Assembly (NCBI GenBank): GCA_951812805.1
Contig: CATOSZ010000009.1
Location: 134,501-198,500 of the forward strand
DNA: 64,000 nt
Source: an uncultured Alphaproteobacteria bacterium
Lineage (GTDB): Bacteria; Pseudomonadota; Alphaproteobacteria; GCA-2731375
Direction of reading: 5' to 3'
Position 1 is the stretch's first letter. Every line of letters begins with the position of its first letter. Positions 7,864-17,435 of the stretch are shown in pieces. Under the pieces are notes generated by a model. That model searched no databases. It was given only the letters and a program-made list of their open reading frames with translations, and was not told where the DNA came from. The translations under genes and the position numbers were made by a program.

Positions 7864-9525
7864 TCAGGCTGCGACTTGCAGTCGACAGAGGCAGGACGCC
7901 TTGATCGGCACGTCGGCGCGGGCTTCCGCCATGGCCAGGCGGGGGGCGATCAGCTCCGCCTCCGCCGTCCGGCCCTGGCGTCGCAGGCATTCGTGCAGGC
8001 CATGCAGGCTCCAGACATTGTCGAGATGCTGGCAGGCCCGGATGAGCGTGTCGTCGAGACCGAGATCGGCGCGGTAGATCGCCTCCGCCTCCTCGACGCG
8101 GCCCTGCTCCAGCAGCAGGGCGCCCAGCGCATGGCGGGCCGGCTGCATCCAGCCCCAGGGCTCGTCATAAGGCATGTCGTCGGCGAGCGCGGCGGCATGG
8201 CGCAGATGCGCGAAGGCCGGTTCGTGCTCGCCCTTGCGATACGCGATTTCGCCGGCCAGCATTTCCGCCGCGACGGCCAGAATATCCCGGCAGCTGTTGT
8301 TGAAGACCGTGCGGCTCGCCGGCACCCGGGCAACCGCGGCCGTGAAGCGCGCGCGCTCTTCGTCCGCCGCCGCGACATCGCCGAGGACCGCATGCGCCAG
8401 CCCCTTGGCATAGTGCAGCAGGGCCGTCGTCGTGCAGTAGAGCTCCCGGTCCACCGGCAGGTCGAGGGCGAGGATCTCCCGCCATTTGCCGAAGCGGATG
8501 CGGGCATGGATGTTCATCGCCACATAGCCTTCGAGCCAGTCGGCCATGGGGGGCGACTCGACCCTGAGCAACGCCTCGGGAATGTTGTCGAGCAGGCCTT
8601 CCGCCGCCTCCCGGGCCGCCGTGTACTGCCCGGCGAACATCGCGCCGTAAAGCTTGAAGTGGAGGTTGTGCGCCCGCGAGAGCGCCTGGAAGTTCATCTT
8701 GCCCTCGCGTGCCAGCATTTTGCGATCGGCCCGGATCGCCGCCGAGTTCGAGGCGACCACATTGTAGTAGTCGCCGCACTGGGCGTAGATGTGCGTCGGC
8801 ATGTGCAGTAGATGACCGGCGTCGGGCGCCAGCGTCCCCAGGATGTCGGCGGCCCTGAGCGCCTGTTCCGGGCGCGGCGACATCTCCATCAGGTGAATAT
8901 AAAGGTGCAGCAGGCCGAGATGGGGCGGCTCGCCCGCCGCCTCCATGGCCCGCATCTTGCCCTCGACGACCTCGATCGCCTCCAGCGTGTCGGCGCCCGG
9001 TGCCGGTTCCCCGGTTTCCAGATCCCAGAGCGCCCAGGGCGTGCGGTTCATCATGGCGTCGGCGAAGATCACCGCGACGTCGGCGTCGTCGGGAAAGGCG
9101 CGATAGACCTCGCGCATGGCGTCGGCATAATCGTCGTTCCAGACGTCGAAATCGTCCGGCGGCGCGGCGGCGGGAAAGCGGCGGGACAGCGCCTCGATCA
9201 AGGCCCGCTCCACCGGGCTCGCATACGCGAGGCGAGCCAGCGCCTCCCCGGTCGCGGCATGGCTTCTGGCCAGCGTCCGGCGCAGGTCGAGGTCGTCGAA
9301 GCGATTCCACTGCTTGTTGTAGTAGGGTCCGACGGCAAAGCCGAGGCCCCAGTAGGCCATGGCGCAGTCGGGATCGGCCTCGATCGCCCGGTCGAAGCAA
9401 CGCGCCGCCTCCTCGAAACTGAAGGCGTAGCACCACAAAAGCCCGCGGGAAAACCAGAGCCGGGCCTGCGGCGAGGTCGTCGAAACGGCCCGGTCGAAGC
9501 CGCCGAGATCGTAATAGTCGTCCAT
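7864..9525 (-). CDS. Tetratricopeptide repeat protein
   Basis: This 553-residue soluble protein contains TPR-type repeats, for example near residues 25-60 (GLLWCYAFSFEEAARCFDRA, AMAYWGLGFAVG) and again in the C-terminal third (ALGALLLEQGRVEEAEAIYR). It belongs to a family of conserved TPR proteins with no assigned activity. It lacks a signal peptide and is presumably cytoplasmic. It is directly upstream of the cyclase gene, which itself carries TPRs, so the pair may interact; this is only suggested by gene order. Confidence 0.85.
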   Translation of the reverse strand: MDDYYDLGGFDRAVSTTSPQARLWFSRGLLWCYAFSFEEAARCFDRAIEADPDCAMAYWGLGFAVGPYYNKQWNRFDDLDLRRTLARSHAATGEALARLAYASPVERALIEALSRRFPAAAPPDDFDVWNDDYADAMREVYRAFPDDADVAVIFADAMMNRTPWALWDLETGEPAPGADTLEAIEVVEGKMRAMEAAGEPPHLGLLHLYIHLMEMSPRPEQALRAADILGTLAPDAGHLLHMPTHIYAQCGDYYNVVASNSAAIRADRKMLAREGKMNFQALSRAHNLHFKLYGAMFAGQYTAAREAAEGLLDNIPEALLRVESPPMADWLEGYVAMNIHARIRFGKWREILALDLPVDRELYCTTTALLHYAKGLAHAVLGDVAAADEERARFTAAVARVPASRTVFNNSCRDILAVAAEMLAGEIAYRKGEHEPAFAHLRHAAALADDMPYDEPWGWMQPARHALGALLLEQGRVEEAEAIYRADLGLDDTLIRACQHLDNVWSLHGLHECLRRQGRTAEAELIAPRLAMAEARADVPIKASCLCRLQVAA

Positions 9526-9564
9526 CGCCTGGCCTTTCCCTCTCAGCCGCCGGCCGCCGCCCGC

Positions 9565-11094
9565 TCAGAAGGTCGTCGGCCAGGTCCGCATCTTGTGTTC
9601 GCCGACACCCTTGGTCAGGCGCCGCTCGTGCAGTTCCAGCATACGCGTCAGCCAGTCGCGGGTCTCGCGCGGATCGATCACCGTCTGCGCCCGGTAGCTC
9701 GCCGCCAGGCTGTACGCGTCGGTGTCGCGGGCGAGGTATTCGCTGAGCTCGCGGTAGCGCTCGGGATCGTCCTCGGGGCGAAGGCGGTAGACCACGTTCA
9801 CGCCGACCTCGGGATCCATGAAGCTGACGTCGGCGGTATACCAGAGCGCCATTTCATCGCACACGCCCGCGCCCATGTTGAGGTGGGCCTGGCCGTAGGA
9901 CTTGCGCATGACGACAGACAGCTTGGGCACCGTCGCCATGTGCAGGGCCTGCATGTAGTTCATGATCTTGCCGGGAAGCTTCAGCCGCTCCCCCACCGTG
10001 CCGACCAGGAAGCCGGGCGTGTCGGCGAAGGTGATGATCGGCAGGTTGAAGCTGTCGGCCAGCACGATCAGGTTCATCGCCTTGTCGCAGGCGTCCGCGT
10101 CGAGCGCGCCGCCCTTGAACATCGGGTTGGTGGCGATGATGGCCACGGCCCGGCCGTCGATCCGCGCCAGGCCGGTGGTGACGACGCGGGAATAGCGTTC
10201 CTTCAGGGGAAAGAAGCTGTCCGCGTCGACGATCGCCGCGATCACCTTGCGGACGTCGTACACCTTGGCCCGGCTCTCCGGCAGGATCCGCAGTAACGCG
10301 TCGGCCTGCTCTCCCGAGCCGGGCGGCACCGGCGCGCGGGGCGGCGCCTCGCCATGATGGCTCGGCAGGTAGGAGAGGAAGCGCCGCACCGCGTCGAGCG
10401 CGGCCTCGTCCGTGTCGACCGCCAGGTCCGCCTGGCCGGTCACCTCCGTCTGCATGCGCCAGCCGCCGAGGTCCTCGGGATCCTCCGCCTCCGAGATCGC
10501 CACCGAGGTGACGTTGACGCTGGAGACGGCCATGATCGCCCCCTTGCGCATGACGCAGAAGTCCGAGGTGACGGCCCGCCAGGTCCCGCCGCCATAGGAC
10601 GAACCGAGCACGGCGGCGGCCTGCGGCACGACACGCTCGCGGCTGAGGTTGAAGTATTCGCCGGTTTTGTGGATACCGGTGCCGCCCATGACGTCCGGCA
10701 TGCGGGCGCCGGAGCATTCGCAAAGGAAGATCAGCGGCACCCCGTTGGCGATGGCCGTCGCCTGCATCTTCTGCTTCTTGATGCCGTTGATTTCGGCACT
10801 GGAAGAACCCATGGCGGAGAAGTCGGCGGCATTGACCAGGACCGGCCGGCCCTCGATTTTGCCGAAGCCATCGACCGAGCCGTCGGCGGGCGCGCGATCA
10901 TGATCCTCGACGCGGGCGGGCAGGGCCAGCAGCCCGCTTTCGACGAAGCTGCCGTCATCCAACAGATGATCGAGACGCTGGCGGACGTTCAGCAGACCGT
11001 CGTCGGCGAACTGTTGCAATCGTCGGGCCGAGCCCATGGCCCGCGCCTTCGCCCGGCGCCGTTCCAGCTCCTCGATTTCCGCTTCGAAGGCCAT
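9565..11094 (-). CDS. Stand-alone acyl-CoA carboxylase carboxyltransferase (PccB/AccD-type)
   Basis: This 509-residue protein matches the size of beta subunits of propionyl-, acetyl- or methylcrotonyl-CoA carboxylase. It has two crotonase-like carboxyltransferase halves: the N-terminal half with LCECSGARMPDV and LGSSYGGGTW, the C-terminal half with FADTPGFLVG and GKIMNYM. The start at 11094 (MAFEAEIEEL) was chosen over a longer reading because upstream residues are unlike the family. It transfers the carboxyl group from carboxybiotin to an acyl-CoA and needs a biotin carboxylase and BCCP, neither of which adjoins it. The substrate cannot be read from the sequence. Confidence 0.88.
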   Translation of the reverse strand: MAFEAEIEELERRRAKARAMGSARRLQQFADDGLLNVRQRLDHLLDDGSFVESGLLALPARVEDHDRAPADGSVDGFGKIEGRPVLVNAADFSAMGSSSAEINGIKKQKMQATAIANGVPLIFLCECSGARMPDVMGGTGIHKTGEYFNLSRERVVPQAAAVLGSSYGGGTWRAVTSDFCVMRKGAIMAVSSVNVTSVAISEAEDPEDLGGWRMQTEVTGQADLAVDTDEAALDAVRRFLSYLPSHHGEAPPRAPVPPGSGEQADALLRILPESRAKVYDVRKVIAAIVDADSFFPLKERYSRVVTTGLARIDGRAVAIIATNPMFKGGALDADACDKAMNLIVLADSFNLPIITFADTPGFLVGTVGERLKLPGKIMNYMQALHMATVPKLSVVMRKSYGQAHLNMGAGVCDEMALWYTADVSFMDPEVGVNVVYRLRPEDDPERYRELSEYLARDTDAYSLAASYRAQTVIDPRETRDWLTRMLELHERRLTKGVGEHKMRTWPTTF

Positions 11095-11173
11095 CGCTTT
11101 CTCCCCAAACCGTTGGACCGGTCCGGACTCTGGCGGAAAGCGATTGCTGCGCCAAGAGGGACGCTGCGTATGG

Positions 11174-13186
11174 TCACTCGCCCGGCGGCAAAGCCCGGGT
11201 CGGCGGTTCCGCCATGGCGAGCGCATGTTTCATCGGCGATTTCGGCGACCGATGCGATGGCGGCACACCATCTCCCACAGCAGGCATCTCGGGACGTCGC
11301 CATCGCGCGATCAGCGGGCCCAGCTGATCCGCGACATGGGCCATCAGATCGAAGATATAGGCGTCCGGGAGACTGTCCTCGGTACAATAGAATTCGAGCA
11401 CCGCGGCAACGTCGCCGTCGACGAAAACGGGAAAATCGAACACCGCGCGCGGCATCCCCACCGCATCGAAGCCCAACGTCGCGTAGCCGTCTTCGAAGCG
11501 GAGATCGAGCGACCATTGCGCCGTCCCCTCGCGCAGGACACGACCCGGCAGTTCCAGGGCGGACTGCGCATCCGAGCGGCCGAGCGCCTCGACCAGGGCC
11601 GAGAACCGCACGGGATCGGCGTCATGCCAGAGATCGGTGCGCTGGGGAATGCCGCCCTGTTCCTCGTCGCGAAGATAAAGACCGCCGATCTCCCATCCCG
11701 TCCAGGTGCAGATTTCCGCGAGGCTGTAGCGGATCACCGCGTCGAAGTCGGAGCCGTCGTTCATCCTGTGGGCGATGCGCCGGGCGAGTTCCAGCGTGCC
11801 GGCCTCCCGGTGCAAGGCCCGCAACGCCGCCTCGTGCTCCCGCGCCTCCGCGTTGACCTGGTCCAACACGCGATTGTACTGCGCCGCGATCCGGCCGACT
11901 TCCGTGTGCGGCTCGACATCGACGCGTTCGGAGAAATCGTTCCGGCGGCGCTGCGTTTCCATCGTGTCCAGCAGATCGAAGAGATCGTCGCGCGCGTCGT
12001 GCTCGGCCACGTTCAAGCCGATGAATTCCGCCTCCGCGCTCACCCGCAAGGGAAAGTATCGATTGATCGCGCGCAGCAGGAGGTAGCTCAATCCAAAGCC
12101 CCAGACGAACGCGACGGCGACGCCGAGACCTTGCACCGCCAACTGCTCCAGGCGGCCGGCGCCGCCGGGAAACCGCGATGGATCCCCCAACAGGGCGAGC
12201 GACAGGCAACCCCAAATACCCCCGGCGCAGTGTACCGGAACCGCGCCGATCGCATCGTCGATCCGCCAACGCTGGAGCAGCGAGGTTGCACCGCAGAAGC
12301 ACACGCCGCCGCCGATGCCGATCAGTGCCGCAGCCCAGGACGCGACCATGTCCGGACCCGCGGTGATCGCGACCAGCCCGGCGAGGGAGCCGCTCAGGAT
12401 ATAGGCGACATCCGGCCGGCCGAACAGTCGCCACGACAGGACCATCGCGGTGCTGCCGCCGAAGATTCCGGCCAGCATGGTGTTGACCAAAATCGATGGC
12501 ACGGCGTCGCTCATCGCCAGCGTGCTGCCGCCGTTGAAACCGCACCAGCCGACCCACAGCAGCAGGACACCGAGCGCCGCCGTCGGCATGCTCTGTCCGC
12601 GGATCGGCGGTTGTTCGGGATCGAACCGGCCGAGCCGGGGGCCGAGCACGAGAATCGCCGCCAGGGCGACCCAGCCGCCGAGCGCATGCACGACCGTCGC
12701 GCCGGCGAAGTCCAGAAAGCCGAGGCTCCTCAGCCAACCACCGGTGACGCCCGTGTCGACGCCGTTCCACACCCAGCCGCCGAAGACCGGGTAGAGCAGT
12801 CCTGAAACCAAGGCCGCGATGACCAGATAGCCGGCGAAGCGCAAACGTTCGGCCACCGCGCCGGAGATGATCGTCGTCGCCGCACCGCAGAACATCAGCT
12901 GGAACAGAAAGAATGTCGTCAGCCAGGCGTCCTGGCCGCCGTCGAAGAAGAAGTGGGAGGTGCCGACGAGGCCCATCCGCGAAGCCCCGAACATGAGGCC
13001 GAAACCGACTGCCCAGAACAGCATGCCGGCGATACAGAAGTCGGCCATGTTCTTGATGGCGACGTTGATGCTGTTCTTGGCGCGGACGAGCCCGCTTTCC
13101 AGGCAACAGAAGCCGGCCTGCATGCAAAAGATCAGAACCGCACAGAACAGCAGCCAAAGCAGATCGGTCGTCGTATGGGCTTGCAT
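11174..13186 (-). CDS. Ammonium transporter with C-terminal HAMP-like linker and GAF-like domain
   Basis: Residues 1-395 are a full Amt/Mep/Rh channel with LESGLVRAKN near the start and the twin pore histidines H167 (VVHALGG) and H319 (PVHCAGG). Residues about 400-460 resemble a HAMP-type coiled linker (ERVDVEPHTEVGRIAAQYNR), and residues about 470-640 look like a GAF-type sensor (YSLAEICTWTGWEIGGLYLR). Ordinary Amt proteins end near residue 420-450, so this is a transporter-sensor fusion. Amt-histidine kinase fusions are known in other bacteria, but here no kinase or cyclase domain follows. Its output, if any, is unknown. No glnK gene lies next to it. Confidence 0.85.
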   Translation of the reverse strand: MQAHTTTDLLWLLFCAVLIFCMQAGFCCLESGLVRAKNSINVAIKNMADFCIAGMLFWAVGFGLMFGASRMGLVGTSHFFFDGGQDAWLTTFFLFQLMFCGAATTIISGAVAERLRFAGYLVIAALVSGLLYPVFGGWVWNGVDTGVTGGWLRSLGFLDFAGATVVHALGGWVALAAILVLGPRLGRFDPEQPPIRGQSMPTAALGVLLLWVGWCGFNGGSTLAMSDAVPSILVNTMLAGIFGGSTAMVLSWRLFGRPDVAYILSGSLAGLVAITAGPDMVASWAAALIGIGGGVCFCGATSLLQRWRIDDAIGAVPVHCAGGIWGCLSLALLGDPSRFPGGAGRLEQLAVQGLGVAVAFVWGFGLSYLLLRAINRYFPLRVSAEAEFIGLNVAEHDARDDLFDLLDTMETQRRRNDFSERVDVEPHTEVGRIAAQYNRVLDQVNAEAREHEAALRALHREAGTLELARRIAHRMNDGSDFDAVIRYSLAEICTWTGWEIGGLYLRDEEQGGIPQRTDLWHDADPVRFSALVEALGRSDAQSALELPGRVLREGTAQWSLDLRFEDGYATLGFDAVGMPRAVFDFPVFVDGDVAAVLEFYCTEDSLPDAYIFDLMAHVADQLGPLIARWRRPEMPAVGDGVPPSHRSPKSPMKHALAMAEPPTRALPPGE

Positions 13187-13304
13187 GGTACAACCCGCCG
13201 CCCCGGAAAGTTCGAGGCGGCATGTTGCGACGCGCGGCGTGAAAATCCGGTTAAAGTCCCGGCGTCACAGATCTCGACGGCGCCTGCGCCCGACGCCGTC
13301 CGGT

Positions 13305-14108
13305 TCAACTTCCCGGATCGGAGGCCTTCCAGTAGCGCTTGACCTCGACGTTCATTAACTCGTCGTGTCGGCGGCGCAGGCACTCGTTCGCCGAGTAACC
13401 GCCGAGACGCACGACCCGGTCGTCCCAGCAACGCTCGTATTCCCGGGCCGCGACACGAAGCCGTGCCGGCGACACCCGGTCCAGCCCGCGACGCATCGCC
13501 TCGCTCCACAACCGCGCCTCCGCGTCCGGACGGCGATCGATCACCCGGGGCACCGTATTGACCAGGGCCGTCAGACCGCGAACTCGTTCGACCGTGCCGG
13601 CGCCGTCGACCAGGTCGGCGCCGAGCGCGCGGCGCGATCCCGTCGCCTCCGCGAGTTCCGTGGAACTCTGCGGATCCGGATCGCCGATATGGGCACGTGG
13701 CGTCAAGGTCACCCTGGGTCCGATGGCGATGGCCGCCCGACGGCCACCGAGTTCCGCCAACACCGCCTCGGGAAGGGAGATGGTGACCGCCGCATGTCCG
13801 GCACGCGGCGTGCTTATCCTCACATGCGCCGCCGCGTCGATCTCGCGCACCCGGCCGCCGGGTTCCGTGACTCGGAGGGTGAGGCCACCGGTCTCGGCCA
13901 CCTCGTAGACGGTCCCCTTGCCCGGAAACGCGCGGGCTTTCTGCAAGCAGAAGCTGGTGAATTCCGCCTGGCAAAGGCCGGCTTCGCAACGAAGCGGCAC
14001 CGGCCGGTCCATGGCCACCAGGCCCAACGCCTGCGGTGCCGCGCTGGCCGCGGCGAGGGGTATCGCCAACCAGCCGGCGAGGGAAACAACAAACGATCCG
14101 ATACGCAT
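13305..14108 (-). CDS. Hypothetical exported protein
   Basis: This 267-residue protein has a clear signal peptide (hydrophobic core residues 5-22, cleavage near ASA). The mature part is Arg- and Ala-rich, with three cysteines close together near residues 40-55 (CEAGLCQ, FC) and another pair (CWDD, CLRRRHDE) near the C-terminus, which might form disulfides in the periplasm. I recognise no family. It precedes the ammonium transporter gene on the same strand with a gap of about 120 bases. Confidence 0.65.
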   Translation of the reverse strand: MRIGSFVVSLAGWLAIPLAAASAAPQALGLVAMDRPVPLRCEAGLCQAEFTSFCLQKARAFPGKGTVYEVAETGGLTLRVTEPGGRVREIDAAAHVRISTPRAGHAAVTISLPEAVLAELGGRRAAIAIGPRVTLTPRAHIGDPDPQSSTELAEATGSRRALGADLVDGAGTVERVRGLTALVNTVPRVIDRRPDAEARLWSEAMRRGLDRVSPARLRVAAREYERCWDDRVVRLGGYSANECLRRRHDELMNVEVKRYWKASDPGS

Positions 14109-14213
14109 GCTCGTGCTCCTTCCACGTCAATTCATCGCGAGGGCAACAAGGTCGCAACGGCGATGCTCCCGCGCCGAAGGCGGGCCTGTCAAGCGGAAGC
14201 GAGCAGCGGAACG

Positions 14214-14417
14214 TTATTGTCGGCTGTGGTACTTGGCGAAGTAGTTGTCGGCATGCGCATCGGCGGCGGCGCGACTGCTGATACAGGCATCATGTTCGGC
14301 GGTACCCGATTGATGTCCCGCATCGTTGCAGAGACCGGCGAGCCAGCTTTCCCGTGTCGTATCGCAAGCAGCGAGGGAGAAGACGATCAGGGAAGCAAGG
14401 ACCAGGGTTTTTGGCAT
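14214..14417 (-). CDS. Small hypothetical lipoprotein
   Basis: A 67-residue protein beginning at the ATG at 14417, with GGAGGAC upstream. It carries a type II signal peptide with lipobox LAAC (cysteine 18), so it is probably anchored in a membrane as a lipoprotein. The mature part has two more cysteines (LCNDAG, DACISS), which fits a small disulfide-bearing envelope protein. It matches no function I know. A longer in-frame reading from 14615 exists, but its extra residues run over the gap and look non-coding. Confidence 0.6.
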   Translation of the reverse strand: MPKTLVLASLIVFSLAACDTTRESWLAGLCNDAGHQSGTAEHDACISSRAAADAHADNYFAKYHSRQ

Positions 14418-14493
14418 GGGATGTCCTCCTTTGATCAGGATCCCGAGCCTGCACCATGGCCGGACGTCGGCAGAATCAAACCCACACACGATT

Positions 14494-16842
14494 TCATGAG
14501 GCCGCGCGATCACCCTCCCGCGCCGGCGGTTCGCGGTCCGGAGCTTCGCTCGCGGAATTCGTCCAGAAGGCGATCTTGGCGAACAGTTCCGCCTGGTCGA
14601 AGGGCTTGGCGACATAGTCGTTCATGCCGGCCTGCAAGCAGGTTTCCTGGTCCCCGGACATGGCGTTGGCGGTCATGGCGATGATCGGCACCTCGGCGAG
14701 CGCACCGCCCTGGGCCCGGATGCGCCGTGTCGCCTCGAGCCCGTCGAGCACCGGCATCTGCATATCCATCAGAATCAGGTCGTAGTCCGCGGTCGCCAGT
14801 TTCGCCAACGCGACTTCGCCGTTCTCCGCGATCTCCACCTGGTGACCGGCACGGCCGAGCACCGTGGTGACCAGCAGCTGATTGATGCGATTGTCTTCGG
14901 CCGCCAGCACGCGCAGCGCCCGAGCGGGTGATGTCGTGTCCGTCGGCGCCGGCCCGGGCGCGCGAGGGGCTGCCGGCGGCGCCAGCTTGGCACGCAGCAG
15001 GTCGCGAAACGGCCCGGGCGAAAGCGGCAGATGCAACGGCCTGCCGCCCAGGCCTTCGAAGCCTTCCCGCGGCGCGCCCGGACGGGTCGCCAGTACCGCG
15101 CCCGATGCGGCACCCTCGACCAGTCGGCGCCAGACCTCGTCCCCCGCCGGTGCCAGCGCATCGGACACGACGAGAAGGTCGCATGACGTCTCCCTTAGGG
15201 TGTCGGCGTGATCCACCGAGGACACATGGAAACCCAGACCGGCAAACTGATCGGTGAGCGCGGTGCAGGCGATGCCGGGGGGCGCCAGCAGAAGCACGTG
15301 GAAATCGCGCGCGACTTCCGGCAGGTCGGCGATCCACGATCGTGCCGGGGCGTCCCGGTCGATCGGAACGGTGAACCAGAAGCGGCTACCGGCGCCCGGC
15401 GTGCTTGCGACGCCGATCTCGCCACCCATGGCCTCGACCAGCCGCTTGCAGATCGCCAATCCCAGCCCGGTCCCGCCGAACCGCCGCGTCGTCGACGAAT
15501 CGGCCTGGGTAAAGCGATCGAAAATCCGCGCCTGCGCCTCCGCGCCGATGCCGATGCCGCTGTCCTCGACCTCGAACCGCAAGGCGGGCCTATCCGAGGC
15601 GACACGGGAAATGGAAAGCCGCACACCGCCCGCGTCGGTGAACTTCACTGCGTTCCCCATCAGGTTCAACAGCACCTGGCCGAGCCGCGCGCCGTCACCG
15701 ATCAGACGCTCCGGTACGTCCCCATCCAGCACCAGCGCGAGATCGATCCCCTTCGCGAGGCTGGTCGCGGCGAGCGAACCGGCGATCGAGTCGCAAAGAC
15801 CGACGAGGTCGACGTCGCTACGTTCCAGGCTGAGCTTGCCGGACTCGATTTTGGAATAGTCGAGGGTGTCGTTGATCACCCCCATCAAGGTCTTGCCCGC
15901 CTCGATCACCGTGTCGACATACTGGCGTTGCGCGGCGTCGAGTTCGGTCCGCGTCAAAAGTTCCGCCATGCCGAGGACCCCGTTCAGCGGGGTGCGGATC
16001 TCGTGGCTCATGGTGGCGAGGAAGTCCGACTTCGCGTGGTTCGCGGCCTCCGCCGCCTCCTTGCTGTCCAACAGCTCGGCCGTGCGCCGGGCCACGGCGG
16101 TTTCGAGATGCGATTGATGCTCCAGGAGGGCCGCATCGCGGGCCGCCACCTCGTCGAGCATGTCGTTGAAACGCTCGACCAGAATGCCGAGCTCGTCGTC
16201 GGCGCGTTTGGTGACGCGGCGCGAATAGTCGCGATCGCGCGAAATTCGGCCCATCGCTTCGGCCAACGCGTGGATCGGCGCCAGGATGATCTTCTCGAAC
16301 CGCATGGAAATCACCAGCGCCAGCACCGCGACGGCCGACAGGATCAGGACCAGGGAAAGCAGAAAGGCGTGAAACCCTCGGTTCACGATGGCCAGACTGG
16401 CGGTCACTTCCAGGAAACCGACCCGTTCGCCATCCAGGACCACCGGCGCCCAATAGCGCAACGCGCCTTCGGCCCGGGCGAAGCGTGGCAAGGGTGCGGC
16501 CGGGTCCTCGAGCAGCGGCCGGCAATCGCCGGCGATACCCGCCGCCCGGTAGCTGGCGAAGAGCCCGGCACTCGAATCGTAAAGGCAGGCCTTCGCGATG
16601 CTTTCCTCGGCCGTAGCGCTCGCCAGCACTTCGTTGGCCGCATCGGTATCGACGAAGACCAGGGCGGCCGAGGTGTTGGCGGCCATCAGCCGACCGAAGC
16701 TCGCCAGACGATCTTCGGCTTCCGCCCGCGCGGTCCGGTAGCCGTTGACGACCAGCACCAGAGTGACGAGGCCGAGCAGCAAGCCGAGGAACGCCAGCAT
16801 CGCCAGGCGGACTTTCCATTTGATCGAAAGGCCCGGGGTCAT
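14494..16842 (-). CDS. Hybrid sensor histidine kinase/response regulator
   Basis: A 782-residue inner-membrane kinase. It has a transmembrane helix at residues 12-33, a periplasmic CHASE8-like segment (about 35-155), a second helix at 158-180, HAMP (about 182-235), coiled coil, then HisKA with phospho-acceptor H280 in [13 protein letters not shown]. The ATPase domain shows [14 protein letters not shown] and [10 protein letters not shown]. Residues 510-620 look like a degenerate receiver without the usual aspartate, and residues 643-760 form a true receiver with D693 in LMDMQMP. Its ATG overlaps the stop of the YfiR gene (ATGA), so the two are translationally coupled. Confidence 0.93.
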   Translation of the reverse strand: MTPGLSIKWKVRLAMLAFLGLLLGLVTLVLVVNGYRTARAEAEDRLASFGRLMAANTSAALVFVDTDAANEVLASATAEESIAKACLYDSSAGLFASYRAAGIAGDCRPLLEDPAAPLPRFARAEGALRYWAPVVLDGERVGFLEVTASLAIVNRGFHAFLLSLVLILSAVAVLALVISMRFEKIILAPIHALAEAMGRISRDRDYSRRVTKRADDELGILVERFNDMLDEVAARDAALLEHQSHLETAVARRTAELLDSKEAAEAANHAKSDFLATMSHEIRTPLNGVLGMAELLTRTELDAAQRQYVDTVIEAGKTLMGVINDTLDYSKIESGKLSLERSDVDLVGLCDSIAGSLAATSLAKGIDLALVLDGDVPERLIGDGARLGQVLLNLMGNAVKFTDAGGVRLSISRVASDRPALRFEVEDSGIGIGAEAQARIFDRFTQADSSTTRRFGGTGLGLAICKRLVEAMGGEIGVASTPGAGSRFWFTVPIDRDAPARSWIADLPEVARDFHVLLLAPPGIACTALTDQFAGLGFHVSSVDHADTLRETSCDLLVVSDALAPAGDEVWRRLVEGAASGAVLATRPGAPREGFEGLGGRPLHLPLSPGPFRDLLRAKLAPPAAPRAPGPAPTDTTSPARALRVLAAEDNRINQLLVTTVLGRAGHQVEIAENGEVALAKLATADYDLILMDMQMPVLDGLEATRRIRAQGGALAEVPIIAMTANAMSGDQETCLQAGMNDYVAKPFDQAELFAKIAFWTNSASEAPDREPPAREGDRAAS

Positions 16843-17435
16843 TTCCCGCCTCCCTTTGGGACGCTGTCGTGATGGTGAACCACTTCGGCAAGCCGCATCA
16901 GTTTGGAGCTGAACCGGATGCGGGCCGCCGATGCCGCCGCGCTGTTCAAATGAAAGGCGAATTTGTTGCCGCGCTGGACCAGGCCGATCATCCCGCCCTC
17001 GCGGGCGAAACTACCGCCGTCACCGATCACCAGGACACCACGCAACCGGGCGAGCTTGTGGATATCGACCAGGCCTGCCGCCGTCTGCCCGGCGACGAAC
17101 AGCAGGTGACAGCCCGTGACCTGCGTCGGGCCGCTCAGGCGTCGTACCGAGACGGGCTTGCCGTCGATCGACTTGCCCGCGAGACGGTCCATCGGCAGCC
17201 CTTTGCCGCCGGTCAACTGGCAGAACCGCATCTCCCTCGCGCCTGCCGGATCGCTTCGTTCCGGCCATTGCGTGAACTTGGCGAAGTTGTAGATGAAGGC
17301 GACCTTGAGACCGGCAGCATCGATCTCGGCCGCCTGGGCCGCGGCGAGCGGTACGAAGGTCAACAGCAAGGCCAACAACATCCGCCGGGCCCGAAGGAGC
17401 GGCGGCCCCCGCCCGATGCTGCCGGCCCCCGCCAC
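16839..17435 (-). CDS. YfiR-family periplasmic protein
   Basis: This 198-residue protein has a signal peptide (hydrophobic stretch near residues 19-35, AAQA) and the YfiR (DUF4154) start of the mature domain, [17 protein letters not shown], with two conserved cysteines (FCQLTG, TGCHLL). In Pseudomonas YfiR is a periplasmic repressor of the diguanylate cyclase YfiN; in many other bacteria YfiR-like genes sit between a TonB receptor and a hybrid kinase, as here. The GTG start overlaps the stop of the receptor gene by one base (TAGTG). It probably relays an envelope signal to the kinase, which is inferred from the operon. Confidence 0.88.
   Translation of the reverse strand: MAGAGSIGRGPPLLRARRMLLALLLTFVPLAAAQAAEIDAAGLKVAFIYNFAKFTQWPERSDPAGAREMRFCQLTGGKGLPMDRLAGKSIDGKPVSVRRLSGPTQVTGCHLLFVAGQTAAGLVDIHKLARLRGVLVIGDGGSFAREGGMIGLVQRGNKFAFHLNSAAASAARIRFSSKLMRLAEVVHHHDSVPKGGGK

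Noticed and set aside
15208..16872. Plus-strand open frame of 554 codons
   Set aside because: Antisense shadow of the hybrid kinase.
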